NCBI RefSeq assembly: GCF_029714405.1
Contig: NZ_CP121650.1
Span: forward strand, 5,585,001-5,649,000
From: Bradyrhizobium sp. CB82
GTDB taxonomy: Bacteria > Pseudomonadota > Alphaproteobacteria > Rhizobiales > Xanthobacteraceae
DNA length: 64,000 nt
Direction of reading: 5' to 3'
Of this stretch, positions 52,718-61,494 are shown one piece after another. Positions within the stretch are counted from its first letter, which is position 1; each line of letters starts with the position of its first letter. The notes beneath the pieces are model-generated. The model was given only the letters and a program-made list of their open reading frames with translations, ran no database searches and had not been told where the DNA came from. A program made the position numbers and the translations under genes.

Positions 52718-54319
52718 GTGAGCAGGACAAGATTTGCGAGGGCCGCGCTCGGCCTCGCCGGCGCGCTCGTGGCCTCGCAAGGCCATGCCCAATCGGCAAA
52801 CAGCAGCGAACAGGAGATCGCGCTTCTGAAGCAGCAATTGAAGCTTCTCGAACAGAAGCTCGACAAGCTTCAGAAGCAGACGGCCGCCAACACCGCCGCG
52901 ACCGCAAGCGCCAAGGCGGAAGCCAAGGCCGAGGCGCGGTCGGAGGCAAAGGCCGCGATCGCCAACGCCAACGCCGCCATTCCAGTCAAGGGCCCGGTGG
53001 CTCCATCCGGCGTCGTCGTGACCATGCCGAACAACCGCCCGACGATCTGCACGGCGGACGAACAGAACTGCGTCGCGATCACGAGCCGGGTGCACTGGGA
53101 CGTCGGTGGCTACGACTATCGTCCCAACACCGCGGCGACGGTGCCGCAAAAACTCGACAGCGGCGAAAATGTCCGCCGCGCGCGCATCGGAGTCGCCGGC
53201 AAGTTCTTCAACGACTGGAATTTCGCCCTGGTCTACGACTTCGGCGGCTCGGCCGACGGCTTCGGCGGGTCAGCGCCGGGATCTGACCCGGGCGGTGGCG
53301 TGTCCGGCATCGAGAATGCCTATCTGAGCTACACCGGACTGAAGCCCTTCGGCGGCAAGATGGCGGTCGAGGGCGGCATCATGGACATCCCCTACACGCT
53401 CGATGAAGCCACGAGCTCCAACGACATCCTGTTCATGGAGCGCGCCTCGTCCGGCGTCATCGCGACCAATATCGCCGCCGGCGACTTCCGCTCCACCGTG
53501 GGCACCCGCTGGTGGAACGACGTGTTCTGGGCCGGCGCCTATGTCACCGGTCCCGCCACGGGTGCGATCCACTCCGCATCGAGCGTGAACCCGCCCGGCA
53601 CGAGCGAGCAATATGGCGCCGTCGCACGCGTCGCGGGCCAGCTCGTCAGCGGCAGGGATTACTCGGTGCATCTCGGCGCCGATGCGCAGTGGCTGATCCA
53701 GCCGCCGCGCAACATGATCACGGGCGCCCAGACGCTGACGCTGAGCGATCGACCCGAGCTGCGCATCGATCCGACGACACTGATTTCGACCGGAGCGATC
53801 GCCAATGCCTCGGGCGCGCAGGTTTACAGCATGGAGGCCGCGGCGACCTATGGACCGCTGATCCTCCAGGGCGAATATTTCTGGTACAACGTCGATCGCA
53901 GCGCCAACACGGGTCTGCCGCCGATCGGCGCGCCGAGCCTGCATTTCCAGGGCGGCTATGCGCAGGCCGGTTACGTCTTGACCGGTGAGAACCACGCCTA
54001 CAATCCCTCGACCGCCTCCTATGGCGGCATCAAGCCGGCGCACCCGTTCTCGCTCGACGGCGGCGGCTGGGGTGCGTGGGAAGTCGCCGGCCGCTTCTCG
54101 ACGATCGACCTCAACAATCAGCTTGCGACTGCAACGGGCATCTCGGGCGGTCGGCAGACCGTCTACACGCTGGCACTCAACTGGTACGTCAATGGCAATG
54201 TCCGCTTCATGCTCGACTACCTGCACGGGACGGTGTCCAAGCAGGCCTCGCCGGTCTCGACGGCGGACGTCGGCTCGAAGTTCGACGCGGTCGCCATGCG
54301 TACGCAGTTCGCGTTCTGA
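52718..54319 (+). CDS. OprO/OprP-type outer-membrane porin
   Basis: A 533-residue outer-membrane protein. The start is GTG at 52718 with AAGGAG eight bases upstream; the signal peptide ends near 'VASQGHAQ' (~24). A coiled coil ('SSEQEIALLKQQLKLLEQKL') continues to ~75, serving as trimer stalk. The rest is a 16-18-strand beta barrel ('VRRARIGVAGKFFNDWNFAL', 'YTLDEATSSNDILFMERASS') ending in Phe, as outer-membrane barrels do ('RTQFAF'). Phosphate-selective by family name; substrate here not established. Confidence 0.92.
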   Translation: MSRTRFARAALGLAGALVASQGHAQSANSSEQEIALLKQQLKLLEQKLDKLQKQTAANTAATASAKAEAKAEARSEAKAAIANANAAIPVKGPVAPSGVVVTMPNNRPTICTADEQNCVAITSRVHWDVGGYDYRPNTAATVPQKLDSGENVRRARIGVAGKFFNDWNFALVYDFGGSADGFGGSAPGSDPGGGVSGIENAYLSYTGLKPFGGKMAVEGGIMDIPYTLDEATSSNDILFMERASSGVIATNIAAGDFRSTVGTRWWNDVFWAGAYVTGPATGAIHSASSVNPPGTSEQYGAVARVAGQLVSGRDYSVHLGADAQWLIQPPRNMITGAQTLTLSDRPELRIDPTTLISTGAIANASGAQVYSMEAAATYGPLILQGEYFWYNVDRSANTGLPPIGAPSLHFQGGYAQAGYVLTGENHAYNPSTASYGGIKPAHPFSLDGGGWGAWEVAGRFSTIDLNNQLATATGISGGRQTVYTLALNWYVNGNVRFMLDYLHGTVSKQASPVSTADVGSKFDAVAMRTQFAF

Positions 54320-54362
54320 CGCGAACCGTCCCGGGAGCGGCGCGGCCGCCCCCGGACTTCTC

Positions 54363-54737
54363 TCAAGCCGCGCGCTTCTTCCTCACGACTACCGGCGGTG
54401 GCGCGCAGGACAGGCGCTCCTGGTGGCTCTCGCCCCAGGCTTTCAGGATGTCGATCACCGGCCGCAGGCTCTCGCCGAGCTCAGAGAGACAATATTCCAC
54501 CCGCGGCGGCACTTCCGCGTAGACCTTGCGGATGACGAGCTTGTCCTCCTCCAGCGCGCGAAGCTGTTTTGTCAGCATGCGCTGGGTGATGCCGGGCATC
54601 AGGCGGCGCAATTCGCCGAAGCGCTGCGTGCCGCTCTGAAGGTGATAGAGGATCACGCCCTTCCATTTGCCGTCGATCAGGTCCAGCGTGGCCTCGACCG
54701 AGCAGCCCGGACGACGGGCAAAATTTCGCCGTTTCAT
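54363..54737 (-). CDS. HxlR family transcriptional regulator
   Basis: A 124-residue winged-helix regulator. 'GCSVEATLDLIDGKWKGVIL' includes the conserved Cys at ~12 seen in redox or aldehyde-sensing HxlR members, and 'GITQRMLTKQLRALEEDKLV' is the recognition helix. It is divergent from the alcohol dehydrogenase gene (125 bp between starts), which it probably represses, as HxlR proteins often do with adjacent dehydrogenases or quinone reductases. GGGGGAA precedes the ATG at 54737; an ATG five codons upstream is possible. Confidence 0.92.
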   Translation of the reverse strand: MKRRNFARRPGCSVEATLDLIDGKWKGVILYHLQSGTQRFGELRRLMPGITQRMLTKQLRALEEDKLVIRKVYAEVPPRVEYCLSELGESLRPVIDILKAWGESHQERLSCAPPPVVVRKKRAA

Positions 54738-54861
54738 GCGTGTTTCCCCCAATAGTATCCAAACAGGGACTATATCCCCGTTTTTACAGTACTTGCAAAA
54801 TCGGAGCTACCCGGACACTTAACCCGGCAGGCGATCTCACCACCTGATGGAGACTTGAGAC

Positions 54862-55875
54862 ATGAAGGCCGTCGGCTACAAAAAATCGCTTCCGATCGAG
54901 GATCAGGAGTCCCTGATCGATTTCGAAACCGCAAAGCCTGAGGCGAAGGGACGTGACATCCGCGTCGCGGTGAAGGCGATCTCGGCCAATCCGGTCGATT
55001 ACAAGGTGCGCAAACGCGCCGCACCGCCCGAGGGCGAGGTCAAGATTTTGGGCTATGACGCGGCCGGCGTGGTCGATGCGGTCGGGCCTGATGTCACGCT
55101 GTTCAAGCCGGGCGATGAGGTGTTCTACGCCGGCTCGATCCTGCGCCAAGGCACCAATGCCGAATTCCATCTGGTCGACGAACGCATCGTTGGCCGCAAG
55201 CCAAAATCGCTCTCATTCGCGCAAGGCGCCGCGCTTCCCCTCACCTCCATCACCGCCTGGGAATTGCTGTTCGATCGGCTCGGCGCCGTGCCCGGCAAGA
55301 GCATCGATCCGCGCACGCTCCTGATCACGGGCGCCGCAGGCGGCGTCGGCTCGATCCTGGTCCAGCTTGCGCGCCGTCTCACCGGCCTCACGGTGCTCGC
55401 GACCGCGACGCGGCCGGAGTCGCGGAAATGGTGCCTCGATCTCGGCGCACACGCGGTGATCGATCACGGCAAGCCGATGAAGGAGCAGATCGAGAAGCTC
55501 AAGCTGCCGCCGGTCGCGCTGGTGGCGAGCCTCACCTTCACCGACCAGCACTACAAGGCGATCGCAGACTTCATGGCGCCGCAGGGCAGGTTCGGCCTGA
55601 TCGACGATCCGGCAGAATTCACCATGAGTGTGTTCAAGGGCAAGGCGATCTCTGTGCATTGGGAATCGATGTTCACGCGCTCCTCGTTTCAGACGCCTGA
55701 CATGATCGCGCAGCATCACCTTCTCAACGACGTCGCCGATCTCATCGACAAGGGCGTGCTTCGCACCACGCTCGATCAGAGCTTCGGCACGATCAACGCG
55801 ACCAACCTCAAGCGCGCACATGCGCTGCTGGAGAGCGGGAAGTCGCGCGGCAAGATCGTGCTGGAGGGGTGGTAA
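54862..55875 (+). CDS. Zinc-type alcohol dehydrogenase-like/quinone oxidoreductase
   Basis: A 337-residue MDR-superfamily reductase. 'ILGYDAAGVVDAVGPDVTLF' and 'QGAALPLTSITAWELLFDRL' fit the catalytic domain, 'LLITGAAGGVGSILVQLARR' (~155) is the NADPH-binding Rossmann motif, and 'LDLGAHAVIDHG' follows. No structural zinc cysteines are visible, so it belongs to the zinc-free quinone oxidoreductase-like branch despite the usual name. GGAGACTTGAGAC precedes the ATG. Likely controlled by the HxlR regulator. Confidence 0.92.
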   Translation: MKAVGYKKSLPIEDQESLIDFETAKPEAKGRDIRVAVKAISANPVDYKVRKRAAPPEGEVKILGYDAAGVVDAVGPDVTLFKPGDEVFYAGSILRQGTNAEFHLVDERIVGRKPKSLSFAQGAALPLTSITAWELLFDRLGAVPGKSIDPRTLLITGAAGGVGSILVQLARRLTGLTVLATATRPESRKWCLDLGAHAVIDHGKPMKEQIEKLKLPPVALVASLTFTDQHYKAIADFMAPQGRFGLIDDPAEFTMSVFKGKAISVHWESMFTRSSFQTPDMIAQHHLLNDVADLIDKGVLRTTLDQSFGTINATNLKRAHALLESGKSRGKIVLEGW

Positions 55876-55891
55876 GCGGTCAGCCAAGTCC

Positions 55892-56013
55892 TCCGTCATT
55901 GCGAGCGAAGCGAAGCAATCCAGAGTCTTTCCGCTGGAGCAGTCTGGATTGCTTCGTCGCTTCAGCGCAAAATTGCTTTGCTTTTTGTCGCGAGCTCCTC
56001 GAAATGACGAGGT
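55892..56013. repeat. Inverted repeat (CATTGCGAGCGAAGC type)
   Basis: GTCATTGCGAGCGAAGCGAAGCAATCCAGA is mirrored by TCTGGATTGCTTCGTCGCTT and, later, by CGAAATGACG. Related to the copy at 33447-33526. It fills the gap between convergent genes. Confidence 0.65.
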
Positions 56014-56309
56014 CAGGCGTTCTCGACACCCTCGACAAACATCAGCCGGCGTTCCAGCGCGTTGCGCCGCAGCTTCAGCGCTTCGGCGTATTCGACCGAG
56101 GCATACCATTCGCGCAGGCGCGCCATCGTGGGAAACTCGACGATGATGATGGTCTTCGGCGAAGGTCCGCCCTCCGCGACCTCGGCCGTGCCGCCGCGCG
56201 CCAGGTAGCGGCCGCCATATTGCGCGATCGTCTTTGCGGCGAGCGTCCGATAGGCCTCCATCGCACTCTTATCGCGGACCTCGACCTCGGAGATGACATA
56301 GGCCGGCAT
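56013..56309 (-). CDS. DUF1330 family protein
   Basis: A 98-residue dimeric alpha/beta-barrel-fold protein: 'PAYVISEVEVRDKSAMEAYR', 'AAKTIAQYGGRYLARGG' and 'IIIVEFPTMARLREWYASVE' are DUF1330 blocks. Function unknown. The ATG at 56309 is preferred from the family start; an ATG at 56321 overlaps the SDR gene. It follows the SDR gene with an 8-bp gap, so they are cotranscribed. Confidence 0.9.
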   Translation of the reverse strand: MPAYVISEVEVRDKSAMEAYRTLAAKTIAQYGGRYLARGGTAEVAEGGPSPKTIIIVEFPTMARLREWYASVEYAEALKLRRNALERRLMFVEGVENA

Positions 56310-56317
56310 GCGCAGCC

Positions 56318-57106
56318 TCAAGCGATGGTATTGACGATGCCGCCCTCGGCGCGCAGCGCCGCGCCGTTGGTGGCGGATGCCTCCTTCGAGGCGACGAAGA
56401 CCACCATGTTGGCGATCTCATCGACGCTCGCAAAGCGCTGCAACAGCGAAGTCGGGCGATGCTGCTTGACGAAATTGGCCGCGGCTTCATCGACCGATTG
56501 GCCGTTCTGCTCGGCGAGATCCTTCACGAAGGTTTCGACGCCCTCCGACATCGTTGGGCCGGGCAGCACTGAATTCACCGTGACGCCGGTGCCGCGCGTC
56601 AATTGCGCGAGCCCGCGTGCGACCGAGAGCTGCGCGGTCTTGGTCATGCCGTAGTGGATCATCTCGACGGGGATGTTGAGCGCGGACTCCGATGAGATGA
56701 AAACGATGCGGCCCCAATTGCGCTTGAGCATGCCCGAAAGATACGCGCGCGACAGCCGCACGCCGCTCATCACGTTGACCTCGAAGAAGCGGCTCCAGTC
56801 CGCATCCGGGATCTCGAAAAAGTCCTTCGGCTCGAAGATACCGGCATTGTTGATGAGGATGTCGACCTCGGGCAGCGCTGCGACGAGCGCCTTGCAGCCC
56901 GCATCCGTCGAGACGTCACCCGCGATGCCACGCACCTTGCCGCCCGCTTCTTCCAGCTTCTTGACGGCCGCATCGACCTTGTCCCGACTGCGCCCGTTGA
57001 TGACGACGCTCGCGCCGGCGGCCGCAAGGCCCTTGGCGATGGCATGGCCGATGCCGGCGGTCGAGCCGGTGACAAGGGCGCTCTTTCCGGAAAGGTCGAT
57101 CTTCAT
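56318..57106 (-). CDS. SDR family oxidoreductase
   Basis: A 262-residue SDR. 'SALVTGSTAGIGHAIAKGLA' is the NADP-binding motif, 'INGRSRDK' suggests NADP use, 'ILINNAGIF' and 'ISSESALN' follow, and 'HYGMTKTAQLSVARGLAQLT' contains Tyr-x3-Lys. The C-terminus 'NGAALRAEGGIVNTIA' has the usual VDGG replaced by AEGG. Substrate unknown. The ATG at 57106 follows GGAGATATTGC; upstream codons are non-conserved. Confidence 0.92.
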   Translation of the reverse strand: MKIDLSGKSALVTGSTAGIGHAIAKGLAAAGASVVINGRSRDKVDAAVKKLEEAGGKVRGIAGDVSTDAGCKALVAALPEVDILINNAGIFEPKDFFEIPDADWSRFFEVNVMSGVRLSRAYLSGMLKRNWGRIVFISSESALNIPVEMIHYGMTKTAQLSVARGLAQLTRGTGVTVNSVLPGPTMSEGVETFVKDLAEQNGQSVDEAAANFVKQHRPTSLLQRFASVDEIANMVVFVASKEASATNGAALRAEGGIVNTIA

Positions 57107-57192
57107 GCAATATCTCCATTGATGTTGATGGAGATATCGGGCGCGACACGAGGAGCCGCAATCGGCCCTCACCGATGCGTGAGCCCTAGGCT

Positions 57193-57285
57193 GTAGGGTG
57201 GCCAAAGACGCGCAAGCGCCGTGCCCGCCATTTCTCGCACGGCGCGCAGGTGGTGGGTACGCCTCGCTTTGCCCACCCTACGGCC
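57193..57285. repeat. Inverted repeat (TGTAGGGTGG type)
   Basis: CTGTAGGGTGGCCAAAG with GCGCAAGCGCCGTGCCCGCC is mirrored by GGCGCGCAGGTGGTGGGTAC and CTTTGCCCACCCTACGG. Same family as 40921-41016. It lies downstream of rplQ and upstream of the SDR gene. Confidence 0.6.
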
Positions 57286-57288
57286 GAA

Positions 57289-57316
57289 AGAAAAAGCGGC
57301 GCTCGAGAGCGCCGCC
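57289..57316 (-). terminator. Intrinsic terminator of the spc/alpha operon
   Basis: On the minus strand, GGCGGCGCTCTCGAGCGCCGC forms a strong GC-rich stem followed by TTTTTCTTT, 27 bp after the rplQ stop. This ends the ribosomal-protein transcript. Confidence 0.9.
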
Positions 57317-57342
57317 TTATCAAACCCGATATGCGAACCGGC

Positions 57343-57759
57343 TTACGCCGCCTCGGCTTCCTTGGCCTGGGACGGACCGGAGTCCTGGCCCTTGGCCTCG
57401 ACGTCGCGATCGACGAACTCGATCACGGCCATCGCGGCATTGTCGCCGTAGCGGAAGCCGGCCTTGATGATGCGGGTGTAGCCGCCCTGGCGGTCCTTGT
57501 AGCGGGTCGCGAGCGTGTCGAAGAGCTTCTTGACCATGTCGACGTCGCGCAGCTCCGAGATGGCCTGACGACGAAGCGACAGACCGCCCTTCTTGCCGAG
57601 GGTGACGAGCTTCTCGACGATCGGACGAAGTTCCTTCGCCTTCGGTAGCGTGGTGACGATCTGCTCGTGCTTGATCAGCGAGGCCGCCATGTTGGCGAAC
57701 ATCGCCTTGCGATGCTCCGCCGTGCGGTTGAGCTTCCGGTGAACCTTGCCGTGACGCAT
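57343..57759 (-). CDS. rplQ: 50S ribosomal protein L17
   Basis: A 138-residue L17. '[20 protein letters not shown]' and '[20 protein letters not shown]' give the N-terminal domain contacting 23S rRNA; '[13 protein letters not shown]' near the end is a short acidic tail. It is the last gene of the operon, followed by the terminator at 57289. AAGGAA precedes the ATG. Length is normal for alphaproteobacteria. Confidence 0.97.
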   Translation of the reverse strand: MRHGKVHRKLNRTAEHRKAMFANMAASLIKHEQIVTTLPKAKELRPIVEKLVTLGKKGGLSLRRQAISELRDVDMVKKLFDTLATRYKDRQGGYTRIIKAGFRYGDNAAMAVIEFVDRDVEAKGQDSGPSQAKEAEAA

Positions 57760-57841
57760 AGTCTATTCCTTACTTTCCAAACTGCCGCGACGGTTCGTCG
57801 GACATGTTGCTCAGGTGGGCTGCCTGCGTTCGCCCAGTGAT

Positions 57842-57882
57842 GCGAGTAGCGAATGGAGGATGGATTCCCATTCGCTACTCGC
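57842..57882. other. Perfect 15-bp stem-loop between rpoA and rplQ
   Basis: GCGAGTAGCGAATGG (57842-57856) is exactly complementary to CCATTCGCTACTCGC (57868-57882), with an 11-base loop. It lies in the 130-bp gap between rpoA and rplQ and would be in the transcript. No T run follows, so it is more likely a processing or mRNA-stability structure, or a small repeat, than a terminator. Confidence 0.75.
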
Positions 57883-57889
57883 CACTCGC

Positions 57890-58921
57890 TTAGTAATGAT
57901 CCTCGAAGCGCTTGGCGAGCTCGTCGATGTTCTCCGGCGGCCAGCCCGGCACTTCCATGCCAAGGTGCAGGCCCATCTGGGCCAGCACTTCCTTGATTTC
58001 GTTCAGCGACTTGCGGCCGAAGTTCGGGGTGCGGAGCATTTCCGCTTCGCTCTTCTGCACGAGGTCGCCGATGTAGACGATGTTGTCGTTCTTCAGGCAG
58101 TTTGCCGAACGCACCGACAGCTCGAGCTCGTCCACCTTCTTGAGGAAGGCCGGGTTGAAGGCGAGGTCCGGGATGATCTCCTGGGCGACTTCCTTGCGCG
58201 GCTCTTCGAAGTTGACGAACACGTTGAGCTGATCCTGCAGGATGCGCGCGGCGTAGGCCACGGAGTCATCCGGCGTGATCGCGCCGTTGGTCTCGATCGT
58301 CATGGTCAGCTTGTCGTAGTCGAGGATCTGGCCCTCGCGGGTGTTCTCGACCTTGTAGGAGACCTTGCGGACCGGCGAATAGAGGCTGTCGACCGGGATC
58401 AGGCCGATCGGCGCGTCCTCGGGACGGTTGCGCTCGGCGGGCACGTAGCCCTTGCCGGTCGAGACCGTGAACTCCATGCGGATCTCGGCGCCCTCGTCGA
58501 GCGTGCAGATCTGGAGGTCCGGGTTGAGCACGGTGACGTCGCCGACGGTCTGGATGTCGCCGGCGGTGACGACGCCTGGGCCCTGCTTCTTCACGACCAT
58601 ACGCTTGGGGCCTTCGCCCTGCATCTTGATCGAGATGTCCTTGATGTTCAGCACGATGTCGGTGACATCCTCACGGACGCCCGCGATCGAGGAGAACTCG
58701 TGCAGCACGCCGTCGATGTGCACCGACTGCACCGCGGCGCCCTGCAGCGAAGACAACAGGATGCGGCGCAGTGCGTTGCCGAGCGTCTGGCCGAAGCCAC
58801 GCTCGAGCGGCTCGGCGACGATGGTCGCCAAGCGGGCCGGATCGCTACCCGGGGTTACCTGGAGCTTGTTCGGCCGAATCAGTTCTTGCCAATTTTTCTG
58901 GATCGTCACTGTTTCACCCAT
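57890..58921 (-). CDS. rpoA: RNA polymerase alpha subunit
   Basis: A 343-residue alpha subunit. The N-terminal dimerisation domain (~1-235) has '[20 protein letters not shown]' and '[20 protein letters not shown]'; a linker leads to the C-terminal DNA/activator-binding domain (~255-330) with '[20 protein letters not shown]' and '[20 protein letters not shown]'. It assembles beta and beta' and contacts UP elements and activators. Order rpsM-rpsK-rpoA-rplQ is the conserved alpha operon. Confidence 0.98.
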   Translation of the reverse strand: MGETVTIQKNWQELIRPNKLQVTPGSDPARLATIVAEPLERGFGQTLGNALRRILLSSLQGAAVQSVHIDGVLHEFSSIAGVREDVTDIVLNIKDISIKMQGEGPKRMVVKKQGPGVVTAGDIQTVGDVTVLNPDLQICTLDEGAEIRMEFTVSTGKGYVPAERNRPEDAPIGLIPVDSLYSPVRKVSYKVENTREGQILDYDKLTMTIETNGAITPDDSVAYAARILQDQLNVFVNFEEPRKEVAQEIIPDLAFNPAFLKKVDELELSVRSANCLKNDNIVYIGDLVQKSEAEMLRTPNFGRKSLNEIKEVLAQMGLHLGMEVPGWPPENIDELAKRFEDHY

Positions 58922-59004
58922 ACAGGCCAGTCAGTCTGCCATTGCGGACACTGGCGTTGGAGAAAGACCGCAAGTCGCGCTTGCGGCTTCGCAAAACAAA
59001 GTCA

Positions 59005-59029
59005 TCGCGGACGACGACGGCGTCCGCGA
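59005..59029. other. Stem-loop between rpsK and rpoA
   Basis: TCGCGGACG and CGTCCGCGA form a perfect 9-bp stem with loop ACGACGG, 8 bp after the rpsK stop. No T run is present. It could be a processing or attenuation element, but it may equally be chance in GC-rich DNA. Confidence 0.45.
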
Positions 59030-59036
59030 CCTCGTA

Positions 59037-59426
59037 TCAAACGCGCCGACGCTTGCGCGGGCGGCAACCATTGTGCGGGATCGTGGTCACGTCGCGGATC
59101 GAGGTGACGGTGAAGCCCGCAGCCTGCAACGCGCGGAGCGCCGATTCGCGGCCCGAACCAGGACCGGCGACCTCGACTTCCAGCGTGCGCATGCCATGCT
59201 CTTGCGCCTTCTTGGAAACGTCCTCCGCAGCGACCTGCGCTGCATACGGGGTCGACTTGCGCGATCCCTTGAAACCCATGGTTCCCGCCGACGACCACGC
59301 GATCGTGTTGCCCTGCGCGTCCGTGATGGTGATCGTCGTGTTGTTGAACGACGAGTTAACGTGCGCAACGCCGGAGGCGATGTTCTTGCGCTCACGACGG
59401 CGAACGCGGGTGGCTTCCTTGCCCAT
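59037..59426 (-). CDS. rpsK: 30S ribosomal protein S11
   Basis: A 129-residue S11. '[20 protein letters not shown]' and '[20 protein letters not shown]' with '[20 protein letters not shown]' and the C-terminal '[16 protein letters not shown]' are diagnostic. It sits on the 30S platform near the mRNA exit. GGAAAGG precedes the ATG. Confidence 0.98.
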   Translation of the reverse strand: MGKEATRVRRRERKNIASGVAHVNSSFNNTTITITDAQGNTIAWSSAGTMGFKGSRKSTPYAAQVAAEDVSKKAQEHGMRTLEVEVAGPGSGRESALRALQAAGFTVTSIRDVTTIPHNGCRPRKRRRV

Positions 59427-59548
59427 AGAGTACCTTTCCTGGAGATCTCAAACGCCGCCGTAGTGCCAGCGGCTACACCTGTGGAACGAAAGGCGCGCGG
59501 CGAACGGGCTATCCCGCTTCGCCACACGCCGCGACTGAATTCGAAAAC

Positions 59549-59917
59549 TTACTTCTTCTTGCCGGCGATCGCCTTGGCCGGGCCCTTGCGCGTGCGCGCA
59601 TTGGTGTGGGTGCGCTGACCGCGCACCGGCAGACCGCGACGATGGCGCAGGCCGCGATAGCAGCCGAGGTCCATCAGACGCTTGATGTTGATGCCGACCT
59701 CGCGGCGCAGGTCGCCCTCGACGAGATAGTCGCGGTCGATCACTTCGCGGATCTGGAGCACTTCCTGGTCGCTGAGCTGATTGACGCGACGATCCTCGGG
59801 GATCTTCACCTTCTCCATGATGTCACCGGCGATCTTCGGGCCGATGCCATGGATGTACTGGAGCGCGATCAGCACGCGCTTGTTGGTGGGAATGTTTACG
59901 CCGGCAATACGGGCCAC
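59549..59917 (-). CDS. rpsM: 30S ribosomal protein S13
   Basis: A 122-residue S13 starting with GTG at 59917 behind AGGAGAGAAGG. '[20 protein letters not shown]', '[20 protein letters not shown]' (H2TH region) and '[20 protein letters not shown]' with '[17 protein letters not shown]' cover the protein. It contacts the head of 30S and the P-site tRNA. Confidence 0.98.
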   Translation of the reverse strand: MARIAGVNIPTNKRVLIALQYIHGIGPKIAGDIMEKVKIPEDRRVNQLSDQEVLQIREVIDRDYLVEGDLRREVGINIKRLMDLGCYRGLRHRRGLPVRGQRTHTNARTRKGPAKAIAGKKK

Positions 59918-60104
59918 GGCCTTCTCTCCTGTTGCCGATCCCTCGTCAGGAATCGGGCTTTAAGTGCTTGCTTTCTCGGGCAGGTGTTCACAAACGCGAA
60001 CACGACGCCCACCCCCGGTCTTCCTGGGGCCCGGCATCGTCTGAAACTATCCGACTTGGATGCGGGGCTTATTAAGGGATTCCGGGGGGTTTCGTCAACC
60101 GCTG

Positions 60105-60953
60105 CTAGCGCTTAGCTCGCTTTTTCGTGACCTTTTTTGGACCCTTCTTCGGACCCTTTTTGGCGATCCTTCTGACGGTCTTCTTGGCAGCCTTTTTGGC
60201 GCCTCCGCTGGCCTTCTTGGCCTTGCCGGACTTTTTGGCCGCTTTAGCGGAGTTTTTGGCCGTTTTGGCAGCCTTTTTTGCGCCCGGCTTGGCTGGACCC
60301 GCCTTGGCCGCCGTCTTATCCTTGAACTTGGCCTGGGCCGACTTAGCGTGGTTTTTGGGCTCGACCGCCCCCAGCGCGAGGAGCAGGCGGTGGATGGCGC
60401 GGGTGACCTCATCGATGGTCATCATGCCATCGACCGTCGAAAGCTTGCGCCGCTCGGAGTAGTAGTGAATCAGCGGTTCCGTCTGGCTGCGGTAGCTGGC
60501 AAGCCGCTTGGTCAGGACCTCCGGGGTGTCGTCGACCCGGATTTCCTCGCCGCGCTCCCGCATCTGGGCGACACGCGTCTCGACACGATCGAGCAGCGCG
60601 CTCTCGTTGACTCTGAGCTCGATCACTGCGTCGAGCTTGAGGCGCCGGTGCTTCAGCAGCTCGTCGAGCGCCTCGGCCTGCGGCACGGTGCGCGGGAAGC
60701 CGTCAAGGATGAAACCCTTCTTGGCATCGGGCTGCTCGATCCGATCGGCGATGATTCCGACCACGACGTCGTCAGGCACGAGGCCGCCGCCCGCCATGAT
60801 CTCTTTCGCCTTCAGTCCGACCGGCGTTCCCGCCGCAACCGCAGCGCGAAGCATCTCACCGGTGGAGAGCTGCACGATTCCGTAGCGCTCAATCAGCCGT
60901 TGCGCCTGGGTCCCCTTGCCTGACCCCGGCGGTCCCAGAAGGATAATTCTCAT
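60105..60953 (-). CDS. adk: Adenylate kinase with long Lys/Ala-rich C-terminal extension
   Basis: A 282-residue protein. Residues ~1-198 are a normal short-LID adenylate kinase: P-loop '[12 protein letters not shown]' (8-16), '[18 protein letters not shown]', '[20 protein letters not shown]', and '[20 protein letters not shown]'. It interconverts ATP, ADP and AMP. From ~199 to 282 comes an 84-residue tail almost wholly Lys, Ala, Gly and Pro, like histone H1 or alphaproteobacterial nucleic-acid-binding tails. Standard adenylate kinases lack this. The ATG at 60953 follows GGGGGG. Its 5' end overlaps the 3' end of the secY-like remnant by 65 bp. Confidence 0.95.
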   Translation of the reverse strand: MRIILLGPPGSGKGTQAQRLIERYGIVQLSTGEMLRAAVAAGTPVGLKAKEIMAGGGLVPDDVVVGIIADRIEQPDAKKGFILDGFPRTVPQAEALDELLKHRRLKLDAVIELRVNESALLDRVETRVAQMRERGEEIRVDDTPEVLTKRLASYRSQTEPLIHYYSERRKLSTVDGMMTIDEVTRAIHRLLLALGAVEPKNHAKSAQAKFKDKTAAKAGPAKPGAKKAAKTAKNSAKAAKKSGKAKKASGGAKKAAKKTVRRIAKKGPKKGPKKVTKKRAKR

Positions 60954-61494
60954 TGGCGTTGCCCCCCGGATCGGTGAGCGATAGGTCGCGCACCTGTGTT
61001 TGAAGATCGAGAATAGTGCAAACCACAATCAGCGCCGCACCACCACCCATATTATACGGCAGCGCATTGCCGTAGGCCACGAAGGCCTCCGGAATCAGCT
61101 GCAGCACCGTCAGGTAGACGGCTCCGACCACCGTCGTCAACGACACCACGCGATCGAGGTAATCCGCTGTGGGTTCGCCCGGCGCGACGCCGGGGATGAC
61201 GCCGCCACGCGTGGCAAGCGAATCGGCTGTGCGCTCTGGATCGAAGACGTAGGCGGTGGCCTGAACCTTCGAGCGCGCCGAGTCCACGCCACACGGCCGA
61301 CAGCAGTCGAATGACAATCGCTGCACTCAAAAACGGAATGAGGCGGAGAGAGAAGACCGACAGGCGAACCACCGCGCCTTGGGGCATCGGGCGTTCGACG
61401 TCCACATGCCCGTGACAGGGACGTGGGTGCCGAGAAGGAAAAGGAGCAGCGCGCCAATCGTCACAGCGATTCGGCGCGCGAGCTCCTGGTTCAT
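60889..61494 (-). pseudogene. Decayed second secY-like gene
   Basis: Three minus-strand frames together look like a SecY. From ATG 61494, which overlaps the secY stop (ATGA), comes 'ELARRIAVTIGALLLFLLGT' with 'HVPVTGM' (TM1). In another frame, from ~61408, follows 'MPQGAVVRLSVFSLRLIPFL' with 'SAAIVIRLLSAVW' (TM2). A third frame from ~61270 reads 'YVFDPERTADSLATRGGVIP', 'GVAPGEPTADYLDRVVSLTT' and '[20 protein letters not shown]' (last two helices). The central ~270 residues are gone. The coordinates end at the stop of the last frame, inside adk. Confidence 0.82.
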
